DNA of 7,072 nt from Caulobacterales bacterium (GCA_947480815.1 CANKEA010000060.1:1-7072), one strand, 5' to 3'. Shown: positions 1 to 6,288, numbered from the stretch's first letter. Notes: generated by a model not told the origin, from the sequence alone. Program-made: numbers and translations.

Positions 1-63
1 CGCCTGCTCTAGAACTTTTTTGTGCTTGGCGTGGGCGGTGACGCCCCGTTTAACGCGTGCCAT
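1..63 (-). CDS. rplT: 50S ribosomal protein L20, N-terminal part (cut by window start)
   Basis: Only the first 21 codons lie in the window. The reading starts MARVKRGVTAHAKHKK, the highly conserved basic N-terminus of bacterial L20. L20 binds 23S rRNA early in large-subunit assembly, and in E. coli it also represses its own operon by binding the mRNA. The ATG is at 63-61. It is preceded by a purine-rich GAGGGGGA ribosome binding site in the 14-nt gap after the rpmI stop, so the gene is cotranscribed with rpmI. The rest of the gene lies beyond the window's left edge. Identification is secure from the N-terminus and the gene order. Confidence 0.96.
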   Translation of the reverse strand, partial: MARVKRGVTAHAKHKKVLEQA

Positions 64-77
64 CTGTCATCCCCCTC

Positions 78-278
78 TTACAAGCCGTACGGCAGGTAGG
101 ATTTGATCGTCTTCGAATCCGAAGCGCTCATCACCTTGGTGCCGCGGTTTTGGCGGATGTACTTGGCGTTATGGCTGATCAGGCGGTGGCGCTTGCCGGC
201 GACGCCCGCCTTCAGCTTACCAGTCGCCGTTATCTTGAAGCGTTTTTTCGCTCCAGACTTGGTCTTCAACTTGGGCAT
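78..278 (-). CDS. rpmI: 50S ribosomal protein L35
   Basis: This 66-residue, very basic protein starts [15 protein letters not shown] and ends SYLPYGL, matching bacterial L35 in length and sequence. It is a structural component of the large ribosomal subunit. The reading frame stays open further upstream, with ATG codons that would add up to 40 residues. The MPKLKTKSG start is the conserved family N-terminus, so the ATG at 278-276 is chosen. No Shine-Dalgarno sequence lies at normal distance; the nearest good one, GAGGA at 308-304, is separated from the ATG by a small hairpin (see 282-308). rplT follows after 14 nt. infC lies 199 nt upstream, with a predicted promoter in between. Confidence 0.97.
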   Translation of the reverse strand: MPKLKTKSGAKKRFKITATGKLKAGVAGKRHRLISHNAKYIRQNRGTKVMSASDSKTIKSYLPYGL

Positions 279-281
279 TTT

Positions 282-308
282 GCTGCGAGGCTTTGCAGCC
301 CCGTCCTC
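282..308 (-). promoter_or_regulatory. Hairpin between Shine-Dalgarno GAGGA and the rpmI start codon
   Basis: On the minus strand the rpmI leader reads GAGGA (308-304), then a possible stem GCTGC/GCAGC (299-295 with 286-282, 8-nt loop), then AAA and the ATG. Folding this stem would bring the otherwise distant (about 25 nt) Shine-Dalgarno sequence to a functional distance. An alternative 4-bp stem, GGCT/AGCC, uses part of the same bases. The pairing is read directly; its role in translation is inference. Confidence 0.45.
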
Positions 309-324
309 TAGTGAGTGCATAAGA

Positions 325-356
325 AACCGCCAAGGCATGCCTTTGGCCCGGCGGTT
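325..356 (-). promoter_or_regulatory. Stem-loop in the rpmI-rplT leader
   Basis: A perfect 7-bp inverted repeat, AACCGCC (minus strand 356-350) with GGCGGTT (331-325), encloses 18 nt. The enclosed bases can themselves pair as CCAAAGG-CATG-CCTTGG with one bulge, an alternative to part of the outer stem. It is followed on the minus strand by TCTTATG, so it looks slightly terminator-like but lacks a real T-run. It lies between the predicted rpmI promoter and the rpmI start, the place where ribosomal-protein autoregulation (for example by L20) would act. The function is not shown by the sequence. Confidence 0.4.
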
Positions 357-369
357 CGCGAAGGCGGCG

Positions 370-398
370 TGTATAGGGGAAAGGCCTGCGAAAGGCAA
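370..398 (-). promoter_or_regulatory. Predicted sigma70-type promoter for rpmI-rplT
   Basis: On the minus strand a -35 element TTGCCT (398-393) is followed by exactly 17 nt and a -10 element TATACA (375-370). Both match the housekeeping consensus well for a high-G+C genome. Transcription would start near 363 and give a leader of about 85 nt before the rpmI ATG, containing the stem-loops at 325-356 and 282-299. It would let rpmI-rplT be made independently of infC. Confidence 0.55.
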
Positions 399-437
399 GG
401 ACGGCGAATTCTAAGACGCCGCGCACCCGGTCCACGT

Positions 438-465
438 CCGGTGTCCCGCCTGACGGGGGCACCGG
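438..465 (-). other. Strong stem-loop just after the infC stop codon
   Basis: The minus strand reads CCGGTG (465-460), CC, CCCG (457-454), a 5-nt loop, CGGG (448-445), A, CACCGG (443-438). That makes ten G/C-rich base pairs with a small asymmetric bulge, starting 12 nt after the infC stop. No T-run follows, so it is not a standard intrinsic terminator. It may protect the 3' end of an infC message, mark a processing site, or pause RNA polymerase ahead of the internal promoter. Confidence 0.45.
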
Positions 466-477
466 TCGAGGCGCATA

Positions 478-1011
478 TTACTTGGGGGCCAGCACCATAA
501 CCATCTGGCGGCCTTCCATCTTCGGCTCGTGCTCGACCTTGGCTACACTGTCGAAGTCGGCCTTGACCTGCTGTAGCAGGCGCATGCCCAGTTCGGGGTG
601 AGCCATCTCGCGGCCGCGGAAGCGCATGGTGACTTTCACCTTGTCACCTTCCTCGAAGAAGCGGTGCATGGCCTTGGCCTTGACCTCATAGTCGTGGACA
701 TCGATCTGCGGACGCAGCTTGATTTCCTTGATTTCCACGACCTTCTGGCGCTTGCGCGCCTCGTTCTTCTTCTTCTGTTCCTGGAACTTGTACTTGCCGT
801 AGTCGAGGATCTTGACCACCGGCGGATCGGCATTGGGCACGATCTCAACCAGATCGAGGCCGGCTTCTTCAGCCGCTTCCAGAGCCGACGAGACGGGCAT
901 CACGCCTTGCTTTTCGCCGTTCTGGTCGATCAGCAGGACCTTGGGGACTCGGATCTCGTCGTTAATGCGCGGACCGTCCTTGACGGGGGGCGCTTGCATG
1001 GGGCGGCGAAT
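478..1011 (-). CDS. infC: Translation initiation factor IF-3, probable AUU start
   Basis: IF-3 binds the 30S subunit, keeps it apart from 50S and checks start-codon and initiator-tRNA pairing. The protein shows the IF3-N domain (GPRINDEIR, then [25 protein letters not shown]), a lysine-rich linker, and the IF3-C domain ([16 protein letters not shown] to the end MVMVLAPK). From the first ATG (999-997) it is 173 residues, but that ATG has no Shine-Dalgarno nearby. Four codons upstream, in frame, an ATT (1011-1009) sits 8 nt after GGAG and gives the N-terminus (M)[16 protein letters not shown], resembling the MRRP... start I recall for rhizobial IF-3. I therefore place the start there (177 residues). 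In E. coli infC also starts with AUU, which lets IF-3 repress its own translation. Identity is certain; the start is likely but not proven. Confidence 0.95.
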   Translation of the reverse strand: MRRPMQAPPVKDGPRINDEIRVPKVLLIDQNGEKQGVMPVSSALEAAEEAGLDLVEIVPNADPPVVKILDYGKYKFQEQKKKNEARKRQKVVEIKEIKLRPQIDVHDYEVKAKAMHRFFEEGDKVKVTMRFRGREMAHPELGMRLLQQVKADFDSVAKVEHEPKMEGRQMVMVLAPK

Positions 1012-1023
1012 GGGCAGGGCTCC
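1009..1023 (-). promoter_or_regulatory. infC ribosome binding site and ATT start codon
   Basis: On the minus strand GGAG (1023-1020) is followed by CCCTGCCC (8 nt) and ATT (1011-1009), which is in frame with IF-3. The same GGAG is 20 nt from the first ATG, too far for normal use. This spacing decides the start call and implies IF-3 autoregulation by start-codon discrimination. Confidence 0.7.
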
Positions 1024-1046
1024 GTTGTGGTTGTGTAGGGTTGCGA

Positions 1047-1075
1047 TATATGACCGCGCCGCCGCCGACTATCAA
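1047..1075 (-). promoter_or_regulatory. Possible promoter for infC
   Basis: On the minus strand TTGATA (1075-1070) is followed by 17 nt of G/C-rich spacer and CATATA (1052-1047), a plausible -35/-10 pair. Transcription would start near 1040 and leave about 28 nt before the ATT start of infC. The -10 is imperfect, and the overlapping TATATC would give a 19-nt spacer, so support is moderate. The rest of the gap between infC and the GT9 gene (about 1080-1209) shows no gene and no clear intrinsic terminator. Confidence 0.4.
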
Positions 1076-1209
1076 GCGCCGCCGCAGGGCTTAGCGGGCA
1101 ATATGGGCTTTATTTGACTTCCCCTGTGGCGCCGCAGCCGAAAGTGGACCTCAGTTTATGGGCGCAGGGCACCGCAAACGCCCGCCTAAAGGCTGCAGGC
1201 CCGCCGGAT

Positions 1210-2184
1210 TTAGCGTCCCTGCAGCAGCGATTGCGCCGCGCGCAGCACCATATCGACGGGCAAATCGGCCAGATCGGGGGATTGCAGCACCGTTGCATGG
1301 CCGCGCGGCCCGCAAAGGGCGGGGTCGGAGGCGTTTGAAAACAGCGCCAGGGTTGGGGCACCGGCAGCAGCAATCAGATGCAACGGACCGGTGTCATTGC
1401 CCACGGCGATGGCGGCGCGCGCGCCCAGCACAGCGATCTGAGCGAAGTCGGTGCGGCCCGTCAGGTCACGGACCGATGGATTGAACTTCTGCATAGCGCG
1501 GGCCAGGGCACTTTCTTGCGGCCCTCCGACGACGAGGACATCCAGGCCCATCGTGCGGAACGACGCCGCTAACTGGCCGAACTTCTCTGCCGGCCAGCGT
1601 TTTTCTGGCCGCTTGGCCGAGGCTCCAGGTACGAACAGTGCATAGGGCCGGGGTGCCGGGGCACCGGCCATCGGGCGCGGTTCTTTGAACTTGCGCAGTA
1701 TCCAGGAAAGGTCTGGTGGCGGTGCCGATCCCGGCTCAGTCGGGGCGTCTGGCCAAATTCCCGCGACCTGCAACTGATCCGCCTGGCGCTCTAGGGTGTG
1801 CATGCTGTTGCGTTTCTTGTTCAGGTGCCGGTGGCTTGCACCGGCCGCTATGCCCGACCACTGGGGTGGGAAGGGACCAAGCGCCGCGCGCAGGCGGCTA
1901 GATCGGCTTGATGTCTGCAGATCGTATACCCGGTCGTAATGGGCCTGGCGCAGCCGCCGCACCAGGGTGAGCCAATCGCCGAAGGTCTCGGGCCGTCCAT
2001 CAACCTCCACCGCGTTGAAATAGGGCGACAGCTTCGCCACGGCCTCATAGGCGGGCGCGGTCAGTAGGGTGATTTGCGCGCCGGGATGGGCTTGGCGAAT
2101 CTGTTTCATTGCCGCCAGCGCCAGGACGAAATCGCCCAGTGCCCCCAGCTTGATGACAAGAATCTTGCGGATCGGCCGGCTCAT
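1210..2184 (-). CDS. Glycosyltransferase family 9 (heptosyltransferase-like)
   Basis: The 324-residue protein has the GT-B fold layout of ADP-heptose:LPS heptosyltransferases (WaaC/WaaF/RfaQ type). The N-terminus is IRKILVIKLGALGDFVLAL, with the GxLGD acceptor-side motif at residues 14-18. Further on come FVPGASAKRPEKRWP at about 184-198 (the basic K..W donor-phosphate motif) and GNDTGPLHLIAAAG at 262-275, the family signature. Such enzymes transfer a heptose or similar sugar onto a cell-surface glycan at the inner face of the cytoplasmic membrane. The true sugar cannot be read from sequence. The start codon overlaps the stop of the upstream GT4 gene as ATGA (2184-2181), which points to translational coupling in one operon. 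No signal peptide or membrane segment is seen, as usual for the family. Confidence 0.9.
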   Translation of the reverse strand: MSRPIRKILVIKLGALGDFVLALAAMKQIRQAHPGAQITLLTAPAYEAVAKLSPYFNAVEVDGRPETFGDWLTLVRRLRQAHYDRVYDLQTSSRSSRLRAALGPFPPQWSGIAAGASHRHLNKKRNSMHTLERQADQLQVAGIWPDAPTEPGSAPPPDLSWILRKFKEPRPMAGAPAPRPYALFVPGASAKRPEKRWPAEKFGQLAASFRTMGLDVLVVGGPQESALARAMQKFNPSVRDLTGRTDFAQIAVLGARAAIAVGNDTGPLHLIAAAGAPTLALFSNASDPALCGPRGHATVLQSPDLADLPVDMVLRAAQSLLQGR

Positions 2185-3368
2185 GCCACCGCACCCCTGC
2201 GCGCTTGGCGTTTGGCGAGCACCGCGGCATAAATCGCCAGGGTGGCCTCACACATGCTCTCAACCGAATAGAGCTGCCGCGCGCGCATCCGGCCGGCCTC
2301 GCCCATGGTTCCACGGCGTTCGGTACCAGCCTCTATCGCGATCTGTAGGGCGTCGGCCCAGGCGATGGCGTCGCCCGGCTTGACCAGCCAGCCGGTTTCG
2401 CCCTGAACCACCGTTTCCCGTGCCGCGCCATGGTCGGAGGCCAACACCGCTCGGCCCATAACCTGTGGCTCCACCGCCGTGCGGCCGAAAGCTTCCGGCT
2501 CCAGCGATGGTGCCACCGCGAGATTACACAGGGCATAGGCCGCTGGCATGTCGTCACAGTGGCCGACGATCCGCACCTGGCTGCCCACGCCGCGTTTGGC
2601 GATCTCATGGTCCAACTCAGCGCGATAGCCGGAGCGGCCCTGGTCATCCCCCGCCAGAATGATCACAAATTGGTCGAGGCCGCGGGCGCGCAGAATTTCC
2701 GCTGCCTCGATAATAAGGCTCTGGCCCTTCCAGCGGGTCAGGCGTCCAGCTAACAGGATTACCGGCCTGCGATGGTCGGCGGGCAACTGCCAGGCGCAAC
2801 GCAGGGCCTCCAGTCTTGCCGCAGTGATCAGGCTGGGGGCGAAGCGTTTGAGGTCGATACCGCGCGGGATGGCAACGACTTTTTCGGGATCGATGGCGTG
2901 CTCGCGGATCACATGGTTGCGGGTGAATTCGCTGTTGGCGATGACCATGTCGCCGCGAGTCATCACCGCATTATACCAGCGCTTGAGCGCCGATTTGGCG
3001 TTGTAGACCCCGTGATAGGTCGCCACGAAAGGGATTTTCTGGGTACGTGCGGCCCAAAGGGCGCTGAACGCTGGCGCGCGCGAACGGGCGTGAACGATGC
3101 TGACGCGTTCGCGCTTAATCAGGTCCGACAGCCGGGCGGCGTTACCCAGCATCACCAGCGGATTCTTCGACTGTATCGGCATCTGTGCCAGGTGCCCGCC
3201 CTCGGCCTCCAGTCGGGCCGCCATACGGCCACCGCGCGAGGCGACGACGCACTTGCCCCCGGCATCGACCACCGCGTGCGCGACATCAACCGTCGTCTGC
3301 TCGGCCCCGCCCGTTTCGAGTTCGGGCGTTACCTGCAAAAGGGTAAAATCTGGCGGAAGTCGGCTCAC
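2181..3368 (-). CDS. Glycosyltransferase family 4 (WaaG/RfaG-like)
   Basis: With the start chosen here the protein is 395 residues and shows GT4 landmarks in order: LLQVTPELETGGAEQ with the GGAE loop at 20-23, HARSRAPA at 93-100, TYHG near 117-120, IPRGID at 167-172, and GRLTRWKG at 208-215 with the Arg/Lys that hold the donor diphosphate. The EX7E pair is E292 and E300 in EPEAFGRTAVEP. It should move a sugar from a nucleotide donor to a lipid-linked or LPS acceptor in the cytoplasm. The frame is open back to a TTG at 3452, but the GTG at 3368-3366 has GGGAGA four to five nt upstream and begins just before the conserved first strand. The 28 extra residues have no homology I recognise. It is coupled to the GT9 gene; the substrate is unknown. 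Confidence 0.9.
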   Translation of the reverse strand: MSRLPPDFTLLQVTPELETGGAEQTTVDVAHAVVDAGGKCVVASRGGRMAARLEAEGGHLAQMPIQSKNPLVMLGNAARLSDLIKRERVSIVHARSRAPAFSALWAARTQKIPFVATYHGVYNAKSALKRWYNAVMTRGDMVIANSEFTRNHVIREHAIDPEKVVAIPRGIDLKRFAPSLITAARLEALRCAWQLPADHRRPVILLAGRLTRWKGQSLIIEAAEILRARGLDQFVIILAGDDQGRSGYRAELDHEIAKRGVGSQVRIVGHCDDMPAAYALCNLAVAPSLEPEAFGRTAVEPQVMGRAVLASDHGAARETVVQGETGWLVKPGDAIAWADALQIAIEAGTERRGTMGEAGRMRARQLYSVESMCEATLAIYAAVLAKRQARRGAVA

Positions 3369-3475
3369 GGTTCTCCCATAGCGTTGATGCGAGACGGTAA
3401 ACAGCGGTTTGGCGGACGAAATGGCGACAGTCCATAACGGTTGAAGTTCCAAGCCCGCAGCTTAGCCTCAGGCGC
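3369..3475. promoter_or_regulatory. Divergent intergenic region between GT4 and hydrolase genes
   Basis: This 107-bp gap separates two divergent transcription units, so it should hold promoters for both. The only element I can support is the GGGAGA ribosome binding site of the GT4 gene (minus strand 3377-3372). I found no convincing -35/-10 pair in either direction. The hydrolase start has only a weak AGG three nt before its ATG. Confidence 0.4.
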
Positions 3476-4237
3476 ATGACGCAAGACTTGCAATTCCTCG
3501 ATCTTCCCGGCGGCAAGATCGCCTATCGCGCCGTAACCGGTTGCGAGCCGACGGTGCTTTGGCTTGGCGGATTTGGTTCCGACCTAGAGGGGACGAAGGC
3601 GCAGGTTCTGAGCGATTGGGCCCAGGCGCAGGGCCGGGCCTTCATTCGCTTCGACTATCTTGGTCATGGGCGAAGCGAGGGCCGTTTCGTTGACGGGACG
3701 ATCAGCCGTTGGCGCCAAGACGCCCTGCACGTGATCGATACTTTGACCGACGGTCCTCTGATCCTGGTCGGGTCCTCCATGGGTGCCTGGATTGCCTGCC
3801 TTGCAGCGGTCGTACGCAGCGCGCGTGTTGCCGGCATGGTGCTGATCGCCCCGGCGGCAGATTTTACCAGCGCCCTGGTCGAGCCGCAGCTCTCGCCTGA
3901 TGCTCGCCACGACCTTGCACGCGATGGCGTATGGCTGCGTCCGTCGGATTATGGCGATCCTCAGCCGATCAGCCGGGCGCTGCTGGAAGACGGTGCCCGT
4001 TGGTCAATCTTGCCCGGCCCGATTCCAATCGCCGTGCCCGTGCGAATCCTGCAAGGACGCGAAGATCCTGACGTGCCCTGGGCCCATGCGCTCGCCCTGT
4101 TTCAGGCCCTAGAAAGCCAAGATCAGGTGTTCAGCCTTATCCGCGACGGCGATCATCGGCTGTCGAGACCTAGCGATTTGAAGCGTATCATCGGGGCCGT
4201 CGAAGAACTGGCTACCTATAGCGACGCTGAAGGTTGA
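3476..4237 (+). CDS. Alpha/beta hydrolase, serine esterase or thioesterase type
   Basis: This is a 253-residue cytoplasmic alpha/beta-hydrolase. The nucleophile elbow GSSMG lies at 99-103 with Ser101. The likely acid is Asp197 in GREDPDVP and the likely base is His227 in DGDHRLS, so the catalytic triad is complete and in the usual order. FDYLGHGRSEG at 59-69 is the typical loop after strand 4, and the LGGFGSD stretch near 30-36 probably forms the oxyanion hole. The size and the FDYxGHGxS...GSSMGGW-like pattern recall the ABHD10-like group (mammalian members are mitochondrial thioesterases/esterases), but the substrate cannot be assigned. The gene is 33 nt upstream of pgsA on the same strand, so the two may be cotranscribed. 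A lipid-related role is only a guess from that neighbour. Confidence 0.88.
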   Translation: MTQDLQFLDLPGGKIAYRAVTGCEPTVLWLGGFGSDLEGTKAQVLSDWAQAQGRAFIRFDYLGHGRSEGRFVDGTISRWRQDALHVIDTLTDGPLILVGSSMGAWIACLAAVVRSARVAGMVLIAPAADFTSALVEPQLSPDARHDLARDGVWLRPSDYGDPQPISRALLEDGARWSILPGPIPIAVPVRILQGREDPDVPWAHALALFQALESQDQVFSLIRDGDHRLSRPSDLKRIIGAVEELATYSDAEG

Positions 4238-4270
4238 AGATCGTATCGCGATGAACCTGGAGATTCGCCC

Positions 4271-4888
4271 ATGAAACACCTGCCCAATATCCTCACAGGC
4301 GGACGCCTGGCCCTGGCCCTGTTCATGTTCATCGCCGTGGCCCTCGCCGTGGGCGGCTTTCCGCCGATCAGCGACCGCCTTACCCCCGAGGCGCAATTTT
4401 CGCTGCAACGCTTTGCGGTTATCGCCTTCTTCGTGGCGGGCATCACCGACTTCTTCGACGGCTGGCTGGCGCGCAAGCTGAACGCGACCAGTCTCTGGGG
4501 GGCCATCCTCGATCCGATCGGTGACAAGGTTCTGGTTTGCGGGGCCATCCTGGCCCTGATGGCCATGAACGTGAACCCGACGACCTACCTGCCCTGCGCC
4601 TTGATCCTGTTCCGCGAATTCACCGTCAGCGCCCTGCGCGAGGTTTCCGCGGCCAAGGGCGTCAGTCTGCCTGTCACCGTACTGGCCAAGTGGAAGACGA
4701 CCCTGCAGATCGTCGCCATTGGTTGCGAACTTGTGGTGGTCTCCTGGTCGGCGTTTGGCCTACCGCCAGAGCTGCAGAGTGGCGCGACCTACTCCGCCGA
4801 CATACTGCTTTGGGTCGCCACCACGGTCACATTGATCACGGGCGCCCAGTACTGGGAAGCGGCGCGTGTGAAGCTGATGGAGCTGTAG
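4271..4888 (+). CDS. pgsA: CDP-diacylglycerol-glycerol-3-phosphate 3-phosphatidyltransferase
   Basis: The enzyme joins CDP-diacylglycerol and glycerol-3-phosphate to phosphatidylglycerophosphate, the committed step to phosphatidylglycerol and cardiolipin, in the cytoplasmic membrane. The CDP-alcohol phosphotransferase signature DGx2ARx8Gx3Dx3D is complete: D63-G64, A67-R68, G77, D81, D85, with D60 preceding. The protein has 205 residues with several hydrophobic segments (about 12-30, 47-60, 83-100, 140-160, 175-195). The N-terminus MKHLPNILTGGRLAL is typical of PgsA and marks the start. GGAG at 4259-4262 lies 8 nt before the ATG. An N-terminal insert (FPPISDRLTPEAQFSLQ, about 30-46) lengthens the first loop, as seen in some alphaproteobacterial members. 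The last 53 nt overlap the convergent pirin gene. Confidence 0.94.
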   Translation: MKHLPNILTGGRLALALFMFIAVALAVGGFPPISDRLTPEAQFSLQRFAVIAFFVAGITDFFDGWLARKLNATSLWGAILDPIGDKVLVCGAILALMAMNVNPTTYLPCALILFREFTVSALREVSAAKGVSLPVTVLAKWKTTLQIVAIGCELVVVSWSAFGLPPELQSGATYSADILLWVATTVTLITGAQYWEAARVKLMEL

Positions 4889-5759
4889 GCAGGGGATCTT
4901 CCGGCAAGGGAATGAACTCGTGATGGTCTGCCGAGGGCAGGGCCATTCGTCCGGCCTTCCAGTCGGCTTTGGCCGCCTCGATGCGGTCCTGGCTTGAGGC
5001 AACGAAATTCCACCACAGAATGCGTGGCCCCACACTCTCCCCACCTAGCAGCATGACGGTCGAGGGTTCGATGGCTTTTACCGCCACGGTCCCGCCGGTC
5101 TTGAGCACCGCCATCTGGCCCTGATGGATGGTGATCCCGTCGATCTCCACACTGCCGCGCGCCACATAGGCAGCCCGCTCGGGGTGGTCTGCCGGAACCC
5201 CGCCCGTAACCCCGGCGTCCAGCTCCCAGTGCACATAGAGCAGCGGCGAGGGGGTCTTCACCTTGGCCGTGATCCCAAAAGCATTGCCGGCGATCAGCCG
5301 CGTGGTCACACCGCCATGGCTATCGATGGGCAAGTCGTCATCGCCATGATGGGCGAAGGAGGGCGCATCGTCCTCGTTCTCGACCGGAAGCGCCACCCAG
5401 GCCTGCATGCCGTGCATGGTGATCCCCGCAGCGCGCACGTCGGCGTCGGTGCGTTCTGAATGGACGATACCTCGGCCAGCGGTCATCCAGTTCACTTCCG
5501 CCGGCAGGATCGGCGCATCGTTGCCCAGATTGTCGAAGTGGCGGATGCGGCCCTCGAACAGGTAGGTTACGGTGGATAGGCCGATGTGCGGATGCGGCCG
5601 CACGTTCAGCCCCTCTGCGCCAGGTTGGAAATGCGCCGGCCCCATGTGGTCGAGAAACGCGAATGGCCCAACCATGCGGTGTTTGGCGAAGGGCAGGATG
5701 CGGCCCACCTCGAACCCGCCCAGGTCCTTGCGCTTGGCGTCGATGATCAGCTCAATCAT
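4836..5759 (-). CDS. Pirin family protein (bicupin)
   Basis: The 307-residue protein starts MIELIIDAKRKDLGGFEVGRILP and carries the pirin core FLDHMGP and RPHPHIGLSTVTYLFEG. The metal ligands H56, H58, H100 and E102 (in GIVHSER) match the iron-binding set of human pirin almost position for position. The second cupin half follows, with WVALP and a C-terminal WNFVASSQDRIEAAKADWKAGR block. Bacterial pirins include quercetin 2,3-dioxygenases and regulators that bind metabolic enzymes; which applies here is unknown. The start ATG lies 8 nt after the stop of the Lrp-type gene, with AGG overlapping that stop, so they form an operon. The Pro/Ser/Ala-rich tail after FIPLPEDPLP is encoded antisense to the end of pgsA, and no space is left for a terminator between the genes. 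Confidence 0.92.
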   Translation of the reverse strand: MIELIIDAKRKDLGGFEVGRILPFAKHRMVGPFAFLDHMGPAHFQPGAEGLNVRPHPHIGLSTVTYLFEGRIRHFDNLGNDAPILPAEVNWMTAGRGIVHSERTDADVRAAGITMHGMQAWVALPVENEDDAPSFAHHGDDDLPIDSHGGVTTRLIAGNAFGITAKVKTPSPLLYVHWELDAGVTGGVPADHPERAAYVARGSVEIDGITIHQGQMAVLKTGGTVAVKAIEPSTVMLLGGESVGPRILWWNFVASSQDRIEAAKADWKAGRMALPSADHHEFIPLPEDPLPTAPSASHAPLPSTGRP

Positions 5760-5767
5760 TTGTCGAC

Positions 5768-6253
5768 CTACACAGCGGCGTTGATCAGGTTCAAGGCGAT
5801 GGCGGTGGTGTCCTTCACACCGCGAATAACGATGTGGCTCTCGATGTTCGAGATCAGGCCCAAAGACAGCATTTCATTGCGCTCGAACTCGTCGAAGGCG
5901 CGCATGTCGCGGGTGATCACACGCAGTTGGTAATCGGCCGAACCCGTTACCGTTGCGCATTGCACCACCTCGGGCCATCCCATTACCGCACGGTCGAAGG
6001 CGTCGAGGTTTTCCTTGCTGGGCAGGGTCAGCTTCACTGAGCAAAAGACTTCGAACCCCAGGCCCAGTTTTTCGCGGTTCAGAATGGTCACTCGCCGCTT
6101 GATCAGCCCAGCGTCTTCCATCCGCTTGATGCGCCGCCAGCACGGGCTGGATGACAGCCCCACCTTCTCGGCCACCTCGGCCACCGGCAGGGCGGCATCG
6201 TCCTGGATAATGCTCAGGATCTTGGCATCTATGGCGTCGAGCGTTTCGGTCAT
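5768..6253 (-). CDS. Lrp/AsnC family transcriptional regulator
   Basis: This 161-residue DNA-binding regulator starts MTETLDAIDAKILSIIQDD, the usual Lrp/AsnC first helix. The helix-turn-helix covers about 22-46 (PVAEVAEKVGLSSSPCWRRIKRME, with the family's SxSPCWRRI recognition segment). GLIKRRVTILN links to the C-terminal RAM domain (about 66-150), with the effector-region motif VTGSADYQLRV at 102-112. Such proteins form dimers to octamers and respond to amino acids. AAGGA about 7 nt before the ATG is the ribosome binding site and is partly inside a hairpin (6263-6288). The pirin gene follows after 8 nt. A divergent oxidoreductase gene and the dyads at 6341-6396 make autoregulation plus control of the neighbour plausible. 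The effector is unknown. Confidence 0.94.
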   Translation of the reverse strand: MTETLDAIDAKILSIIQDDAALPVAEVAEKVGLSSSPCWRRIKRMEDAGLIKRRVTILNREKLGLGFEVFCSVKLTLPSKENLDAFDRAVMGWPEVVQCATVTGSADYQLRVITRDMRAFDEFERNEMLSLGLISNIESHIVIRGVKDTTAIALNLINAAV

Positions 6254-6262
6254 GCGGCTATC

Positions 6263-6288
6263 CTTGGGCTTTCCTCGCCCAGCCCAAG
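6263..6288 (-). promoter_or_regulatory. Perfect 8-bp inverted repeat in the lrp-type leader
   Basis: CTTGGGCT (6263-6270) and AGCCCAAG (6281-6288) form a perfect dyad with a 10-bp centre. Flanking CTAT/ATAG can extend it as RNA. In the minus-strand message the 3' arm ends in CAAG, and the next bases complete AAGGA, the ribosome binding site of the regulator. Folding would partly hide that site. As DNA it could be an operator for the Lrp-type protein. Confidence 0.5.

Noticed and set aside
325..356. Intrinsic terminator before rpmI
   Set aside because: The stem is followed only by TCTTATG, not a T-run, and lies downstream of a promoter for rpmI-rplT, so a leader structure fits better.
57..414. 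Plus-strand open frames opposite rpmI and the leader (84 and 103 codons)
   Set aside because: They are antisense shadows of L35 and its leader, with no ribosome binding site and no recognisable domain.
598..1038. 146-codon plus-strand frame opposite infC, rich in Leu/Val/Asp
   Set aside because: Its composition mirrors the Lys/Glu-rich IF-3 codons on the other strand, and infC is a certain gene.
1114..1119. Plus-strand TTGACT as a -35 element
   Set aside because: No -10 follows at 16-18 nt, and no plus-strand gene lies downstream.
2772..3437. 221-codon plus-strand frame opposite the GT4 gene
   Set aside because: It is long but antisense to a well-supported glycosyltransferase, has no family motif, and long shadow frames are common at high G+C.
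3443..3450. GGAACTTC (minus strand), also present at 6353-6360, as a shared regulator site
   Set aside because: It is only an 8-mer, without the surrounding palindrome seen at 6343-6371, so chance is a sufficient explanation.
3441..3463. TTGAAG with 17-nt spacing as hydrolase promoter
   Set aside because: The matching -10 position reads AGCCTC, too far from consensus to support a call.
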